Assembly: GCA_017561155.1 (NCBI GenBank) | Contig: JAFZDP010000020.1 | Coordinates: 1-40,733 of the forward strand | Source of the DNA: Bacteroidales bacterium | GTDB taxonomy: Bacteria; Bacteroidota; Bacteroidia; Bacteroidales; P3 | Length of the DNA stretch: 40,733 nucleotides | Direction: 5' to 3' | In this document: piece after piece, positions 25,526 through 34,702 of the stretch | How positions within the stretch are numbered: the stretch's first letter is position 1 | Layout: every line of letters begins with the position of its first letter | The notes under the pieces: model-generated | What the model was told of the DNA's origin: nothing | Seen by the model: only the letters and a program-made list of their open reading frames with translations | Database searches by the model: none | Program-made: the position numbers and the translations under genes

Positions 25526-26302
25526 CTACTGCTCGTTTTCAAGCACTTTTGTAATCTCTATAAACTCGTTGGCCGACAACTGTTCTGCTCTCGATTGCAA
25601 AAAACGTTCTGGAATATTTTCCAAATTCTTATTCAATGCTTTCAACGCATTTCGCAGTGTTTTGCGTCGTTGATTGAATCCGGCTTTTACCACTTGCACA
25701 AAAAGTTTTTCGTCGCAGTTTAGTTTTTCTACATTATTTCTAGTCAAACGAATTACAGCCGACTTTACTTTTGGCGGAGGATTGAAAACATTTTCGCTAA
25801 CAGTAAACAGATATTCTATATCGTAATATACCGAAAGCAAAACGCTCAAAATGCCATATATTTTACTTCCGGGCTTTGCTGCCACACGTTCGGCTACTTC
25901 TTTTTGAAACATACCCACCACTTCGGGTATTTGGTTTCTATTGTCGAACACTTTGAATAGTATCTGACTCGAAATATTGTAAGGGAAATTTCCTATAACG
26001 GCAAACTTCTCGGAAGAGAACAATTCAGACAAGTCCAACTTCAAAAAATCGCCAAAATAAATATGATTTTCCAAGGCCGGATAGTGATTTTTCAGATATT
26101 CTACCGACTCTCCATCTATCTCTATAACCCAAAAATTGGGACGTTTTTGTTGCAAAACATATTTAGTTAGCACTCCCATACCCGGGCCTATTTCCAACAC
26201 ATTTCCAACATTATCCGACAAACTTTCTGCTATTTTATGTGCAATACTTTCGTCTTTTAAAAAGTGCTGTCCCAAATGTTTTTTAGCTTTTACCAAGTCC
26301 AT
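25526..26302 (-). CDS. rsmA: 16S rRNA dimethyladenosine transferase RsmA/KsgA
   Basis: 258-residue SAM-dependent methyltransferase that dimethylates two adjacent adenines near the 3' end of 16S rRNA during small-subunit maturation. KKHLGQHFLKDESIAHKI starts the protein, the SAM motif VLEIGPGMGVLT is at 35-46, and the catalytic NFPY is at 105-108. A C-terminal helical domain contains KAGFNQRRKTLRNALK. Promoter element at 26322-26330. It is divergent from rbfA, another 30S maturation factor, so the two ribosome-assembly genes share one regulatory gap. Confidence 0.96.
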   Translation of the reverse strand: MDLVKAKKHLGQHFLKDESIAHKIAESLSDNVGNVLEIGPGMGVLTKYVLQQKRPNFWVIEIDGESVEYLKNHYPALENHIYFGDFLKLDLSELFSSEKFAVIGNFPYNISSQILFKVFDNRNQIPEVVGMFQKEVAERVAAKPGSKIYGILSVLLSVYYDIEYLFTVSENVFNPPPKVKSAVIRLTRNNVEKLNCDEKLFVQVVKAGFNQRRKTLRNALKALNKNLENIPERFLQSRAEQLSANEFIEITKVLENEQ

Positions 26303-26321
26303 AATTTTATTGTTTTAAACT

Positions 26322-26330
26322 GCAAAACTA
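26322..26330 (-). promoter_or_regulatory. -7 promoter element of rsmA
   Basis: On the minus strand it reads TAGTTTTGC, matching TAnnTTTGC, 20 bp before the rsmA ATG. Confidence 0.65.
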
Positions 26331-26510
26331 CACAAAATATTGGAATTGGGACAGCTTTTTGGGCTAAAAAATTATTTTTCTTTGCTTTTGGCACATCAAA
26401 ATAGGCATTTATCGGTAGCCGTTTCAGCACTATTATGCCCCAAACAAGCCATGTAACAAAGTTATAATCAGTCGATAAAAATTTTATTTTCGTATATAGA
26501 TTTTTATTAG

Positions 26511-26519
26511 TACTTTTGC
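26511..26519 (+). promoter_or_regulatory. -7 promoter element of rbfA, next to its start codon
   Basis: TACTTTTGC ends only 5 bp before the ATG at 26525. If transcription starts the usual few bases after this element the rbfA transcript would be leaderless or nearly so. Confidence 0.6.
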
Positions 26520-26524
26520 AAAAT

Positions 26525-26869
26525 ATGGAAACTACAAGACAGCAAAAAATAGCTCGCCTGATACAACAAGAAATGAGCGAGATTTTTCAAAGAGAAACTA
26601 AGACTCTTTTAGGTAATTCAATGATTAGCGTTACCCGTGTAAGGATATCGCCGGACTTGTCAATAGCTCGAATACTTATAAGCATTTTCCCGATAGGTGG
26701 AGAATCGAAAGATGAGGTTATGACTAAGATTCAAGATAATATCCCCGACCTTCGTCGCCGATTAGGTTTCCGCGTAGGCAAACAGTTAAGAATTATCCCT
26801 AACTTGTTTTTCTACCTAGACGATTCGTTGGATTATATCGAAAACATCGAGAATCTTTTAAAGAAATAA
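26525..26869 (+). CDS. rbfA: 30S ribosome-binding factor A
   Basis: 114-residue RbfA, which binds the small-subunit precursor and is needed for 16S 5' end maturation. The KH-like fold has the family signatures RQQKIARLIQQEMSEIFQRE, then ISVTRVRISPDLSIARILIS and LRRRLGFRVGKQLRIIPNL, ending in FYLDDSLDYIENIENLLKK. An in-frame TTG at 26516 falls inside the -7 box, so I use the ATG. It is followed 48 bp later by the LolC/E-type permease. Confidence 0.95.
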   Translation: METTRQQKIARLIQQEMSEIFQRETKTLLGNSMISVTRVRISPDLSIARILISIFPIGGESKDEVMTKIQDNIPDLRRRLGFRVGKQLRIIPNLFFYLDDSLDYIENIENLLKK

Positions 26870-26917
26870 TCAACGATGTTTTACCTCTAACCCAAGGTTT
26901 ACTTTTTTGACAATACA

Positions 26918-28123
26918 ATGAAATTAGCCTTTTTTGTAGCCCGACGCTACCTCTTTTCGCAAAAAAAACGCAGCGTAATCAATGCTATATCGTGGATTTC
27001 ACTGATAGGTATTGCCATTGGCACTATGGCTCTTATTGTTGTATTGTCGGTATACAATGGCATTGGCGACCTTACCCAGTCGCTATTCAATGTGTTCGAT
27101 CCCGAACTGAAAATAGAGGCAAAAAAAGGAAAAACCTTTGATTTGGACAGCATACCACTGTCCGAAATAGAAGCATTGGAAAACGTAAAAAGCACTTCGG
27201 CCTTTGTAGAAGAAAACATGTGGATTACCTACAAAGAAAAGAACAAAATAGTTACAATGCGAGGTGTGGACGACAACTACCACAAACAAACAGGTATCGA
27301 CACACTGCTATTTAGCGGAAAATACGAGCTTAAAACCATAGAATCAAACCACTACATTGTAATGGGTGTAGGCTCATTCTTCGGTATGGGGATAAATAGC
27401 TACGATGCACACACTCCCGTAGGAATACACATTCCAAAAAGAAATTCCGGAATAGGTTTTTCGTTCGAAAACACGTTCAACAGTGGCTATGCTTTGCCCA
27501 CAGGAAGTTTTAGAATACAAGGAGATATCGACGATAAATATGTAATTGCCGACATCGACTTTACCCGACAACTAATGAACTATTCCGAAACGGAGGTATC
27601 TGCACTATCGGTAGCAGTAAAAAACAAGAAAAATATAGCTGCAACAAAAGAAAATATTCAGACTCTGTTGGGCGATAACTACACTGTAAAAGACCGTTTT
27701 GAGCAACAACCTCTTTATTACAAGATATTCAAATCGGAAAAGATAGGCGTATTTTTAATACTTTCGCTGATAGTACTTATTGCTACCTTGAACTTAATAT
27801 CGTCGCTGTCGCTGCTTATAATAGACAAGCACAAGGATATAAAAACCCTACAAAGCATAGGTGCAAACAAGCAACTGATAAAGAAAATATTCTTCTGCGA
27901 AGGTATTCTAATCTCTTTGTGGGGAACGGCAATCGGGCTTGGTTTGGGATTTATCGTGTGCATTATTCAACAGAAATTTGGAATCATCAAAATGGGGTCC
28001 AACTTTGTTGTAGATAGTTTCCCTGTTTCTATGCAGACTGGCGACTTTGTGGCAGTATTCTTAATGGTAGGTGCATTGTCTGTAATTTCGGTGCTTTACA
28101 CCATACGCCGTGCCAAAATATAG
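26918..28123 (+). CDS. LolC/LolE-type ABC transporter permease (lipoprotein release)
   Basis: 401 residues with the FtsX/LolC-E architecture. A first membrane helix is at about 15-45 (SWISLIGIAIGTMALIVVLS), followed by a large periplasmic domain (about 46-270) and three helices near 275-300, 325-350 and 370-395. The last part contains LLIIDKHKDIKTLQSIGANK, the coupling loop to the ATPase. LolCDE extracts lipoproteins from the inner membrane for delivery to the outer membrane. The ATPase gene is not adjacent. It is co-oriented with rbfA. FtsX-like permeases with other cargo cannot be excluded. Confidence 0.87.
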   Translation: MKLAFFVARRYLFSQKKRSVINAISWISLIGIAIGTMALIVVLSVYNGIGDLTQSLFNVFDPELKIEAKKGKTFDLDSIPLSEIEALENVKSTSAFVEENMWITYKEKNKIVTMRGVDDNYHKQTGIDTLLFSGKYELKTIESNHYIVMGVGSFFGMGINSYDAHTPVGIHIPKRNSGIGFSFENTFNSGYALPTGSFRIQGDIDDKYVIADIDFTRQLMNYSETEVSALSVAVKNKKNIAATKENIQTLLGDNYTVKDRFEQQPLYYKIFKSEKIGVFLILSLIVLIATLNLISSLSLLIIDKHKDIKTLQSIGANKQLIKKIFFCEGILISLWGTAIGLGLGFIVCIIQQKFGIIKMGSNFVVDSFPVSMQTGDFVAVFLMVGALSVISVLYTIRRAKI

Positions 28124-28168
28124 GCAACCGAACCTTTCCCCTACCCTACTTTTCACACTTCTCCACAA

Positions 28169-28256
28169 CCCATATATGTTATTCTATTATCCTATATTAG
28201 TTATTGGAATAACCTATATATGTTTTTCGGCTAACTAATATAGGATAATTTCGAGG
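28169..28256. repeat. 22-bp phased degenerate array B (4 units) with a 17-bp inverted pair
   Basis: Units begin at 28169, 28191, 28213 and 28235, exactly 22 bp apart. Unit starts are CCCATATATGTTATT, CCTATATTAGTTATT, CCTATATATGTTTTT and CTAATATAGGATAATT. The fourth is inverted: TTATCCTATATTAGTTA at 28187-28203 is the exact reverse complement of 28232-28248, giving a 17-bp stem with a 28-nt loop. It begins 45 bp after the stop of the permease gene and may also end that transcript. Confidence 0.65.
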
Positions 28257-28326
28257 ACAAAATCATCTGCTTTTATGGTGGGAGTAAATGTTAAAGGAAA
28301 AATCGAAATGTTAAACAGCCTTCCAA

Positions 28327-28502
28327 AGCAGCATATTTTTATGTGGAAAGTGCCATACTTTTGACCCCAAACCATGGCACTTCCGACCCGAGAACATCAT
28401 AGTTTCATCGCGACGACGGTAGGGTTTCGTCACGAAAGCAGTATACTTTCATCACGACAACACCATATCACCATCACGAGAGAGTGAAATTTTCATCGTA
28501 AA
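28327..28502. repeat. 22-bp phased degenerate array C (8 units)
   Basis: Eight consecutive 22-bp units start at 28327, 28349, 28371, 28393, 28415, 28437, 28459 and 28481. The best-preserved part reads CAGTATACTTTCATCACGA. TTTCATC or a close variant recurs at 28403, 28425, 28447, 28469 and 28491; TTCCGAC at 28381 and TTTTGAC at 28359 keep the phase. Units two and three form an inverted pair: GTGCCAT and ATGGCAC sit in an 11-bp stem spanning 28345-28384 with one bulge. There are no spacers. Confidence 0.75.
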
Positions 28503-28780
28503 AGCATTTTTAGAAATTACAGAGAAAACAATATTCATTAATAATCAGTACTTTAAATTCCTAAAGCCCCCATAGCTTGGATATACAGACGTCGATACAT
28601 TTTTATAGAAAAATATGCCAATTTTCGTGTTAAATAACCCACTGTTAATATATGACAATTTTATTATTTTGTTAAAGAGAAAATACACCTGCAATTTGCT
28701 TCGAACAGAGTAGCAAAAGCACAGAAACTTTATTTTCTAGCAAAACTTTTACACATATTATCACTATTCAAAAAAAAGCG
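28503..28780. other. Gene-free stretch between array C and the next promoter
   Basis: A/T-rich sequence without a credible open frame, RNA gene or clear continuation of the 22-bp phase. I see nothing identifiable. Confidence 0.4.
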
Positions 28781-28788
28781 TATCTTTG
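28781..28788 (+). promoter_or_regulatory. -7 promoter element of the 531-residue gene
   Basis: TATCTTTG, followed by T instead of C, lies 42 bp before the ATG at 28831. Confidence 0.6.
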
Positions 28789-28830
28789 TAGCAACAAAGT
28801 TTCACAAACTATACATATAAACTTCTTGTT

Positions 28831-30426
28831 ATGAATAAGATAATAAACACACTTAGAAGTATTGCTGTTTTTATAATAGCACTCACAAGTAATGTTTTAT
28901 ATGCATCAGACCAAATTCCGGATTTTATAATATACAACAACACAAAATATTACTTATCCACATACTATCCTACCCCGGGTATGCCCTTGGAAATATATTT
29001 TCATCGTACCGATAAGAAAAATAACTTTATAGATATGGGCACGGGGCTACACCGGAAACATATTGCCACATGGGAAATTCGCAACAACAAACTCTACCTT
29101 GCCGACTTAAAAATTGGCTTTACTGTAAAAGACGACTACTTGTACGAATTGAAAGAAACAGATATTACATCAGACACTTTCAGATCTGATGATTATAGGC
29201 ACATGTCGCCAAAAAGCGAACTAAAAAGTGTTTCTTTCGACACTTACTCAATATCATCACTACATAATTATCCCAAAGAATACGATGGTTCTATCTTTGC
29301 CAATTGGTATTCCGGAGTATTGATTATCAACCTAAGTCCTGTACCTGACGATGAATTTAGCTACGAACTTTCCGATTCCGATATGTATATTCATATAAGA
29401 GATGGAGTGGTAGTGAATGAACAAATAATTACAAATAACGACTATCGCAGAATGCAAAATATGACAAAAAACGATAGTTTAGATGCCGAATTCATAGAAC
29501 GTTACAAAATATATGAGATATACAATAGCTTTAATCGTTTCTATTGGAATGCAGAAAGCGGAAGCCTTGTGAAGAAAAATGGAAAGTATTATGGTCATAT
29601 TTATAATGATAATGTTTTCAAACAACTAACATCTTATTACGATAATAATCCTTTGAAATTTCCCTACAATTGGGAAAATGCAGAATTGTCCGGCCATCCG
29701 AAATGTGAGTTTAGTATCAGTAGCGATTCCATATTTTTGGATAGTATAAAGTTTGTTTTCCGTACAAGTTACTCCGGTCCCGACAGTATAATACGCCTTC
29801 CTTTGTCAGCGTTATTCGACAAAAAGCAGATAGCAAACAACAAAGTATTTGCATATTGGATAAATGGAGATATGGAGTTGTGCCAAAAACATTTAAACGT
29901 GTCCTTAGATTGCAGAGGAGATAAATACATATACTTCGACCATGGACAGATTGTAAATATTTCAACCCACCCAAGCGATTATGCGAAAGAAAAAGATAGT
30001 TTATCGATAGAAATTTGCGATACGTCTAATATTTACAACAGGGAAATACCTTATTTTAGATATTATAAGCACGACAACAAAAACACCCCACAACCTAATA
30101 CTTTACCAAAGTGGATAGGCGACAATATATCTTTGAAAGAGTGGTTTAGCCAACAAGAACTAACCGACGAACGAATAAAAAATAAACGTTTCGGAATGGT
30201 AGTTTGCTGTACCATTACATGCGAAGGCAAGGCTGTGGATTGGAAATTTCCAACAGCGGTACGAGGCGAGTTATTCGAATTAGGAATGCAAGTATTCGAC
30301 GTAATACGCAAACTGCCACAAAATTGGACACCTGCCACCGACAAAGCAGGCCGCTATGTGGATTGTATGCTTGAAATGCGTATAGAAATAAAGAATGGCA
30401 AGCTGAAATATATTGTTATACCATAA
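28831..30426 (+). CDS. Secreted protein of unknown function with a TonB-C-like tail
   Basis: 531 residues. A signal peptide is likely (about 1-25, ending NVLYAS). The body is rich in Tyr, Asp and Asn and contains no motif I recognise. The last ~90 residues resemble the C-terminal fold of energy-transducer TonB proteins as they occur in Bacteroidetes secreted proteins: RFGMVVCCTITCEGKAVDWK, then FELGMQVFDVIRKLPQNWTPA and DCMLEMRIEIKNG. That resemblance is only a pattern reading. There is no N-terminal TonB-type anchor with a proline-rich spacer, so it is not a working TonB. It has its own promoter and starts an accessory block with the LRR gene 78 bp downstream. Confidence 0.65.
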   Translation: MNKIINTLRSIAVFIIALTSNVLYASDQIPDFIIYNNTKYYLSTYYPTPGMPLEIYFHRTDKKNNFIDMGTGLHRKHIATWEIRNNKLYLADLKIGFTVKDDYLYELKETDITSDTFRSDDYRHMSPKSELKSVSFDTYSISSLHNYPKEYDGSIFANWYSGVLIINLSPVPDDEFSYELSDSDMYIHIRDGVVVNEQIITNNDYRRMQNMTKNDSLDAEFIERYKIYEIYNSFNRFYWNAESGSLVKKNGKYYGHIYNDNVFKQLTSYYDNNPLKFPYNWENAELSGHPKCEFSISSDSIFLDSIKFVFRTSYSGPDSIIRLPLSALFDKKQIANNKVFAYWINGDMELCQKHLNVSLDCRGDKYIYFDHGQIVNISTHPSDYAKEKDSLSIEICDTSNIYNREIPYFRYYKHDNKNTPQPNTLPKWIGDNISLKEWFSQQELTDERIKNKRFGMVVCCTITCEGKAVDWKFPTAVRGELFELGMQVFDVIRKLPQNWTPATDKAGRYVDCMLEMRIEIKNGKLKYIVIP

Positions 30427-30504
30427 ACAATTGATTAATATCTTGTATGAGAAAGTAAATAAGTTATAGCGAATTATTAAGCACCAATCAATATAGAATA
30501 TATT

Positions 30505-31437
30505 ATGGCAATAATAAGAAAAGATGATTTTTGTTTCTTTGACGAAAATACGCATTTAGAAAACACCTTAACGCTGATTGTTGATAATAGGTATGACTTG
30601 ATAGAGAAATACATAATCGACAATAAGATTACCTCTATATCTGTCAATTTAAACTTTACATTATGTTTAGAGTATGGACTATCTAAAAACAATTTACTGA
30701 AAGTGTTTCCTGCTGAAGCTTTTTTTATCAGAATATCAAATTTGATAAAATATTTATACATAGGAGATTTTAGATTGTCTGATATAAAAGGAATACAATA
30801 TCTACAAAATTTAGAAACTCTTTCTATTAGTTACAGTGAGGATAATAAAACATCGGAAAATACTTATATTGATTTTTCGAAATTTCCTAAGCTAAAGTAC
30901 CTATATACCCCATGGTTTTCCAAAGGTTTCGAGCTGATTTGCAACAAAGAATTAGAAAGTTTGATTATTTATGGCTTTGCTCCAAAATCCAAAAACTTCA
31001 CATCTTTACAATTGCCTCAAAGTTTGAAATGTTTGGAGTTGGTTCGAGCAAATATAGTTAACTTTGATGGTTTGGAAATGTCTTCTGGCGAAAAAATAGA
31101 ATGTTATTATTGTAGAAACTTAGAAAGTTTAAAGGGATTAGATAATATATCGGCAACGTTAAAAAGATTAATGATTGAGAATTCGAAGAAATTATTAGAC
31201 TATGACCCTATAAGCAGATGTACTGAATTGAATTCAATTGTCTTTTCCAAATGTGGAGATATTCCTTCGTTATCGCTACTATCTTCTCTATCTAAACTGA
31301 AGCATTTCTGCATGTTGGAAATTACTGTTAAAGATGGAGATATTAGCCAATTATTAAACATTGAAAAAGTTGCAATTACTAATAAACAACATTACAATTA
31401 CAAACTTACGCCCTCAAATAAATGGATAAAACGATAA
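30505..31437 (+). CDS. Leucine-rich-repeat protein, possibly an immunity-type protein
   Basis: 310 residues without a signal peptide, so probably cytoplasmic. An N-terminal part of about 70 residues precedes irregular leucine-rich repeats: LSDIKGIQYLQNLETLSISY, then LQLPQSLKCLELVRANIVNF, CRNLESLKGLDNISATLKRL and SLSLLSSLSKLKHFCML. The C-terminal pattern, KDGDISQLLNIEKVAITNKQ then HYNYK, resembles LRR proteins often found at polymorphic-toxin loci. That link is a recollection of sequence style, so an immunity role is only a suggestion. Its stop is 3 bp before the next ATG, so the two are very likely co-translated. Confidence 0.6.
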   Translation: MAIIRKDDFCFFDENTHLENTLTLIVDNRYDLIEKYIIDNKITSISVNLNFTLCLEYGLSKNNLLKVFPAEAFFIRISNLIKYLYIGDFRLSDIKGIQYLQNLETLSISYSEDNKTSENTYIDFSKFPKLKYLYTPWFSKGFELICNKELESLIIYGFAPKSKNFTSLQLPQSLKCLELVRANIVNFDGLEMSSGEKIECYYCRNLESLKGLDNISATLKRLMIENSKKLLDYDPISRCTELNSIVFSKCGDIPSLSLLSSLSKLKHFCMLEITVKDGDISQLLNIEKVAITNKQHYNYKLTPSNKWIKR

Positions 31438-31440
31438 CTT

Positions 31441-32184
31441 ATGAAAAAACGTCGAACTATATTACTTATAATCGTTTGCTTTAGCTTTAGCTTTACAAAG
31501 TGTATTCGGAAAGATATTATATGCTTCGAATCGGAGCAATATGGTGGAAGTTATGTCTTTTATTACGACAATGAAATACATGATCAGTTTGGCGACAAAC
31601 ACTATAAATATGATAGTTTGGGCAATTTTAAACATGAAACATTGGGATGGGAAGCTGACACTTGCTATACTATAAAAACATTACCGAACATTGACGACAC
31701 TATTTTCTTCTGCAATTATGCAGATATAGACCACTTCAGAGGCTATGTGTTAGATATTATAATTACCAACAAAAACTGGATTGTATATTGCAGCTATCCT
31801 ACGGAAAAGAAAGGATTGTATGAATTTGAAATAACGAGTTCAGAACGAATACTATTGTCGACTATATCGGATTTATTGACCGATGAAATGATTACCGTAG
31901 CCGATACTATATTTCATGAACACACATATATAACTTGGATTTATAGTAATAAAAATAACATCAATCGGATTGTAAATCATTATTCACACGAATGTAGAAA
32001 AGCCGACAGATATATTGTTGCTTTAGTGGAAACAATAGCCGTAAACCACATAGAAGCAACAAACAAAAGCATCGATAGTATCTGTCTTAACAAATGTAGG
32101 AATATTAGAGAAATGTTCCATGATATAGGATATAAGTATGGAGTGATAGTAGAAGCACTGCCTACTCCTACTATCAATGACTGA
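31441..32184 (+). CDS. Envelope protein of unknown function coupled to the LRR gene
   Basis: 247 residues. The N-terminus (KKRRTILLIIVCFSFSFTKC) is a basic stretch followed by a hydrophobic segment ending at a cysteine. It looks like a lipoprotein signal, but lysine before the cysteine is not a normal lipobox residue, so ordinary signal or membrane anchoring is equally possible. The rest is mixed alpha/beta with many Tyr, Asp and Ile and no family I recognise. The start lies 3 bp after the LRR gene's stop. Confidence 0.55.
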   Translation: MKKRRTILLIIVCFSFSFTKCIRKDIICFESEQYGGSYVFYYDNEIHDQFGDKHYKYDSLGNFKHETLGWEADTCYTIKTLPNIDDTIFFCNYADIDHFRGYVLDIIITNKNWIVYCSYPTEKKGLYEFEITSSERILLSTISDLLTDEMITVADTIFHEHTYITWIYSNKNNINRIVNHYSHECRKADRYIVALVETIAVNHIEATNKSIDSICLNKCRNIREMFHDIGYKYGVIVEALPTPTIND

Positions 32185-32284
32185 ATATCTGTTTACAAAA
32201 ATCGTCATCATATACAATTATACATAAAATAAAAAGCGAACAATAACGTTATTCTCTTTCAAACAATGATAAATTAAACATATA

Positions 32285-33754
32285 ATGGAAAATAATTTAG
32301 TTGTCTATAATACATTATCTCGTAAAAAAGAGACTTTCGAACCACTACATTCTCCATTTGTAGGGATGTATGTTTGTGGTCCTACAGTATATGGCGATGC
32401 ACACTTAGGACATGCTCGCCCTGCTATTACATTCGACCTTGTGTTTCGCTATTTGCAACACTTAGGATATAAAGTTCGCTATGTCCGCAATATTACAGAT
32501 GTGGGACACCTTGAACACGACGCCGACGAAGGCGAAGACAAGATAGCAAAGAAAGCACGTTTGGAAAAACTTGAACCTATGGAAGTGGCTCAGTACTACA
32601 CCGACCGCTACCATATTGCTATGGACGCTCTTAATGTAAAACGCCCTAGTATAGAGCCTCGTGCTTCGGGACATATAATAGAACAAATAGAAGTAGTAGA
32701 AAAATTGTTGGAAGCCGGTTTTGCATACGTTTCTAATGGTTCGGTGTACTTCGACGTACAAAAATACCACAACTCTACAGGCAAATATGGTTGTTTGTCG
32801 GGTCGAGTTATCGATGAACTACTATCCACCACTCGCGAACTTGATGGTCAAAGCGAAAAGCACAATACCGCCGACTTTGCTTTGTGGAAAAATGCAAGTC
32901 CGGAACATATAATGCGTTGGAACTCTCCTTGGGGTGTTGGTTTCCCCGGTTGGCATACCGAATGTACTGCTATGGGTACTAAATATCTTGGCGAAACATT
33001 TGATATTCACGGTGGCGGCATGGACCTTTTATTCCCTCACCACGAGTCGGAAATAGCACAACAAACAGGTATAACAGGACATGGCCCTTGCAAATACTGG
33101 ATGCACAACAATATGATTACCATCAACGGACAAAAGATGGGTAAATCGTTGGGCAACTTTATCACTTTGGGCGAGTTCTTTGAAGGCAGCCACAAGATGC
33201 TGGAAAAAGCATATAGCCCTATGACTATACGCTTCTTTATATTGCAAGCTCACTATCGCAGCACCGTAGACTTCTCTAACGAAGCATTGCAAGCTGCCGA
33301 AAAAGGCTTCTCAAGACTAATGCAAGCATACAAAACATTGCAAAAATTACAACCTGCAAAAACATCGTCGGTAAGTGTAGAAGAATATCGCAAGAAATGC
33401 TACGATGCTATGAACGACGACTTTAACAGTCCGATACTTATAGCTCATTTGTTCGATATCACAAAGGTTATAAACTCTGTAAACGACAAGAAAGCAACCC
33501 TTACCCAAGCCGACATCGACGAACTAAAAGGTATATTCGATACATTTGTATTCGACATATTAGGACTTAAAGATGAACAATCCGGCGACAATACTACCCT
33601 ACTAGACGGACTAATATCGATGATACTTGAAGTACGCCAACAAGCTAAAAGTCAAAAAGACTGGGCTACATCGGACCGCATCCGCGACGATTTGCAAAAA
33701 TTGGGCGTAGCTATAAAAGATGGTAAAGATGGTGCTACTTGGACTATAGAATAA
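32285..33754 (+). CDS. cysS: Cysteinyl-tRNA synthetase
   Basis: 489-residue class I synthetase that charges tRNA-Cys. The N-terminal zinc-ligand Cys and the HIGH-type motif are [16 protein letters not shown] at 31-46. [10 protein letters not shown] and [11 protein letters not shown] supply further ligands, and the KMSKS loop reads KMGKSLGNF near 278-286. The anticodon-binding helical domain ends in [20 protein letters not shown] and [17 protein letters not shown], as usual for CysS. No Shine-Dalgarno is obvious. The sugar-kinase gene begins 15 bp downstream. Confidence 0.96.
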   Translation: MENNLVVYNTLSRKKETFEPLHSPFVGMYVCGPTVYGDAHLGHARPAITFDLVFRYLQHLGYKVRYVRNITDVGHLEHDADEGEDKIAKKARLEKLEPMEVAQYYTDRYHIAMDALNVKRPSIEPRASGHIIEQIEVVEKLLEAGFAYVSNGSVYFDVQKYHNSTGKYGCLSGRVIDELLSTTRELDGQSEKHNTADFALWKNASPEHIMRWNSPWGVGFPGWHTECTAMGTKYLGETFDIHGGGMDLLFPHHESEIAQQTGITGHGPCKYWMHNNMITINGQKMGKSLGNFITLGEFFEGSHKMLEKAYSPMTIRFFILQAHYRSTVDFSNEALQAAEKGFSRLMQAYKTLQKLQPAKTSSVSVEEYRKKCYDAMNDDFNSPILIAHLFDITKVINSVNDKKATLTQADIDELKGIFDTFVFDILGLKDEQSGDNTTLLDGLISMILEVRQQAKSQKDWATSDRIRDDLQKLGVAIKDGKDGATWTIE

Positions 33755-33769
33755 ATACACTGCAAATAA

Positions 33770-34606
33770 ATGATAGCTATAGCCGATAGCGGATCTACCA
33801 AAACATTGTGGACATTCGTTTCCCGAAGTATGGAAACCACTCAAATCCATACTTCGGGAATGAATCCCAACTTTATGACCAACGAAGCGTGGCAAGAAAT
33901 ATCCCAAGCCATAAAAACACAAAACACCCCTTCCGACCCAATAGAAAACATATACTTCTATGGTGCAGGTTGCGGTACAGAAAAAGCAAAAGGAACAATA
34001 TTCAACCTACTTATTTCGATATTCCCAAACTGCAATATATTTGTAGAAACCGATATGCTTGGAGCATGTCGTGGCAGTTGTATAAATACCGATGGTATGG
34101 TAGGAATATTAGGTACAGGCTCCAACTCGTGTATATACAAAGGGGGTAATATTACCAATACTATACCAGCATTGGGCTATACATTGTGCGACGAAGGCTC
34201 GGGAAATCATATTGGGAAACTATTGCTAAAAGCATATCTACGCAACACTATGCCCTCCGATTTGAGCGAGGATTTCTACTCCCAATATCCTTTCGACACA
34301 ACGTATTTTCTAAACAAACTATACAAGGAACCTTTTCCAAACAGATACTTAGCATCGCTGTCTCCATTTGCATATAAACATAGAAACCATAGCTTTGTGA
34401 AAAGGCTATTAAATAATGTTTTCGATAGCTACTTTGCCGAACAGATTACACAACTACCACAATACAACTCTTATAATCTATATCTTGTAGGTTCGGTGGC
34501 TTTTCATTTTGCGGCAGAAATCAGCGATGTGGCACAGCAATACGGAATACATATTTCGGCAATAAACCAATCGCCTATACTGGGACTGATAGAATACCAC
34601 AGCTAA
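33770..34606 (+). CDS. BadF/BadG-type ATPase, N-acetylglucosamine kinase-like
   Basis: 278-residue member of the ASKHA superfamily. Phosphate-1 loop IADSGSTKTLWTFV is at the N-terminus. A second phosphate loop, GMVGILGTGSNSCIY, and CDEGSGNHIGKLLLKAYL follow near residues 105-150. The region VETDMLGACRGSC matches the substrate or adenosine side of the N-acetylglucosamine kinase group. It probably phosphorylates an amino sugar in the cytosol. The exact substrate is uncertain. It lies 15 bp after cysS and is likely co-transcribed, followed by a long hairpin. Confidence 0.85.
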   Translation: MIAIADSGSTKTLWTFVSRSMETTQIHTSGMNPNFMTNEAWQEISQAIKTQNTPSDPIENIYFYGAGCGTEKAKGTIFNLLISIFPNCNIFVETDMLGACRGSCINTDGMVGILGTGSNSCIYKGGNITNTIPALGYTLCDEGSGNHIGKLLLKAYLRNTMPSDLSEDFYSQYPFDTTYFLNKLYKEPFPNRYLASLSPFAYKHRNHSFVKRLLNNVFDSYFAEQITQLPQYNSYNLYLVGSVAFHFAAEISDVAQQYGIHISAINQSPILGLIEYHS

Positions 34607-34608
34607 AC

Positions 34609-34680
34609 TATGCTTTTGACAGTGAGCCTTAACCCAAATACAATAAGCTAAAGCTCACTTATAGTCTAAAAAAGCATTCT
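34609..34680. terminator. Long imperfect hairpin between the sugar kinase and yitT-like genes
   Basis: AGTGAGC at 34621-34627 pairs with GCTCACT at 34653-34659. Outer arms (ATGCTTTTGAC and GTCTAAAAAAGCAT) extend the structure. It lies between two convergent genes and could terminate both. Confidence 0.55.
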
Positions 34681-34702
34681 ATACAATTTATACAAAAGTC
34701 AT

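Noticed and set aside
26516..26524. TTG start for rbfA
   Set aside because: It lies inside the -7 promoter element; the ATG at 26525 gives a normal-length RbfA.
28261..28326. Possible extra repeat units between arrays B and C (AAATGTTAAA twice)
   Set aside because: The two copies are 20 bp apart and do not keep the 22-bp phase; too weak to call.
28327..28502. CRISPR array
   Set aside because: Units are 22 bp, contiguous and degenerate, without unique spacers, and no cas genes are present in the window.
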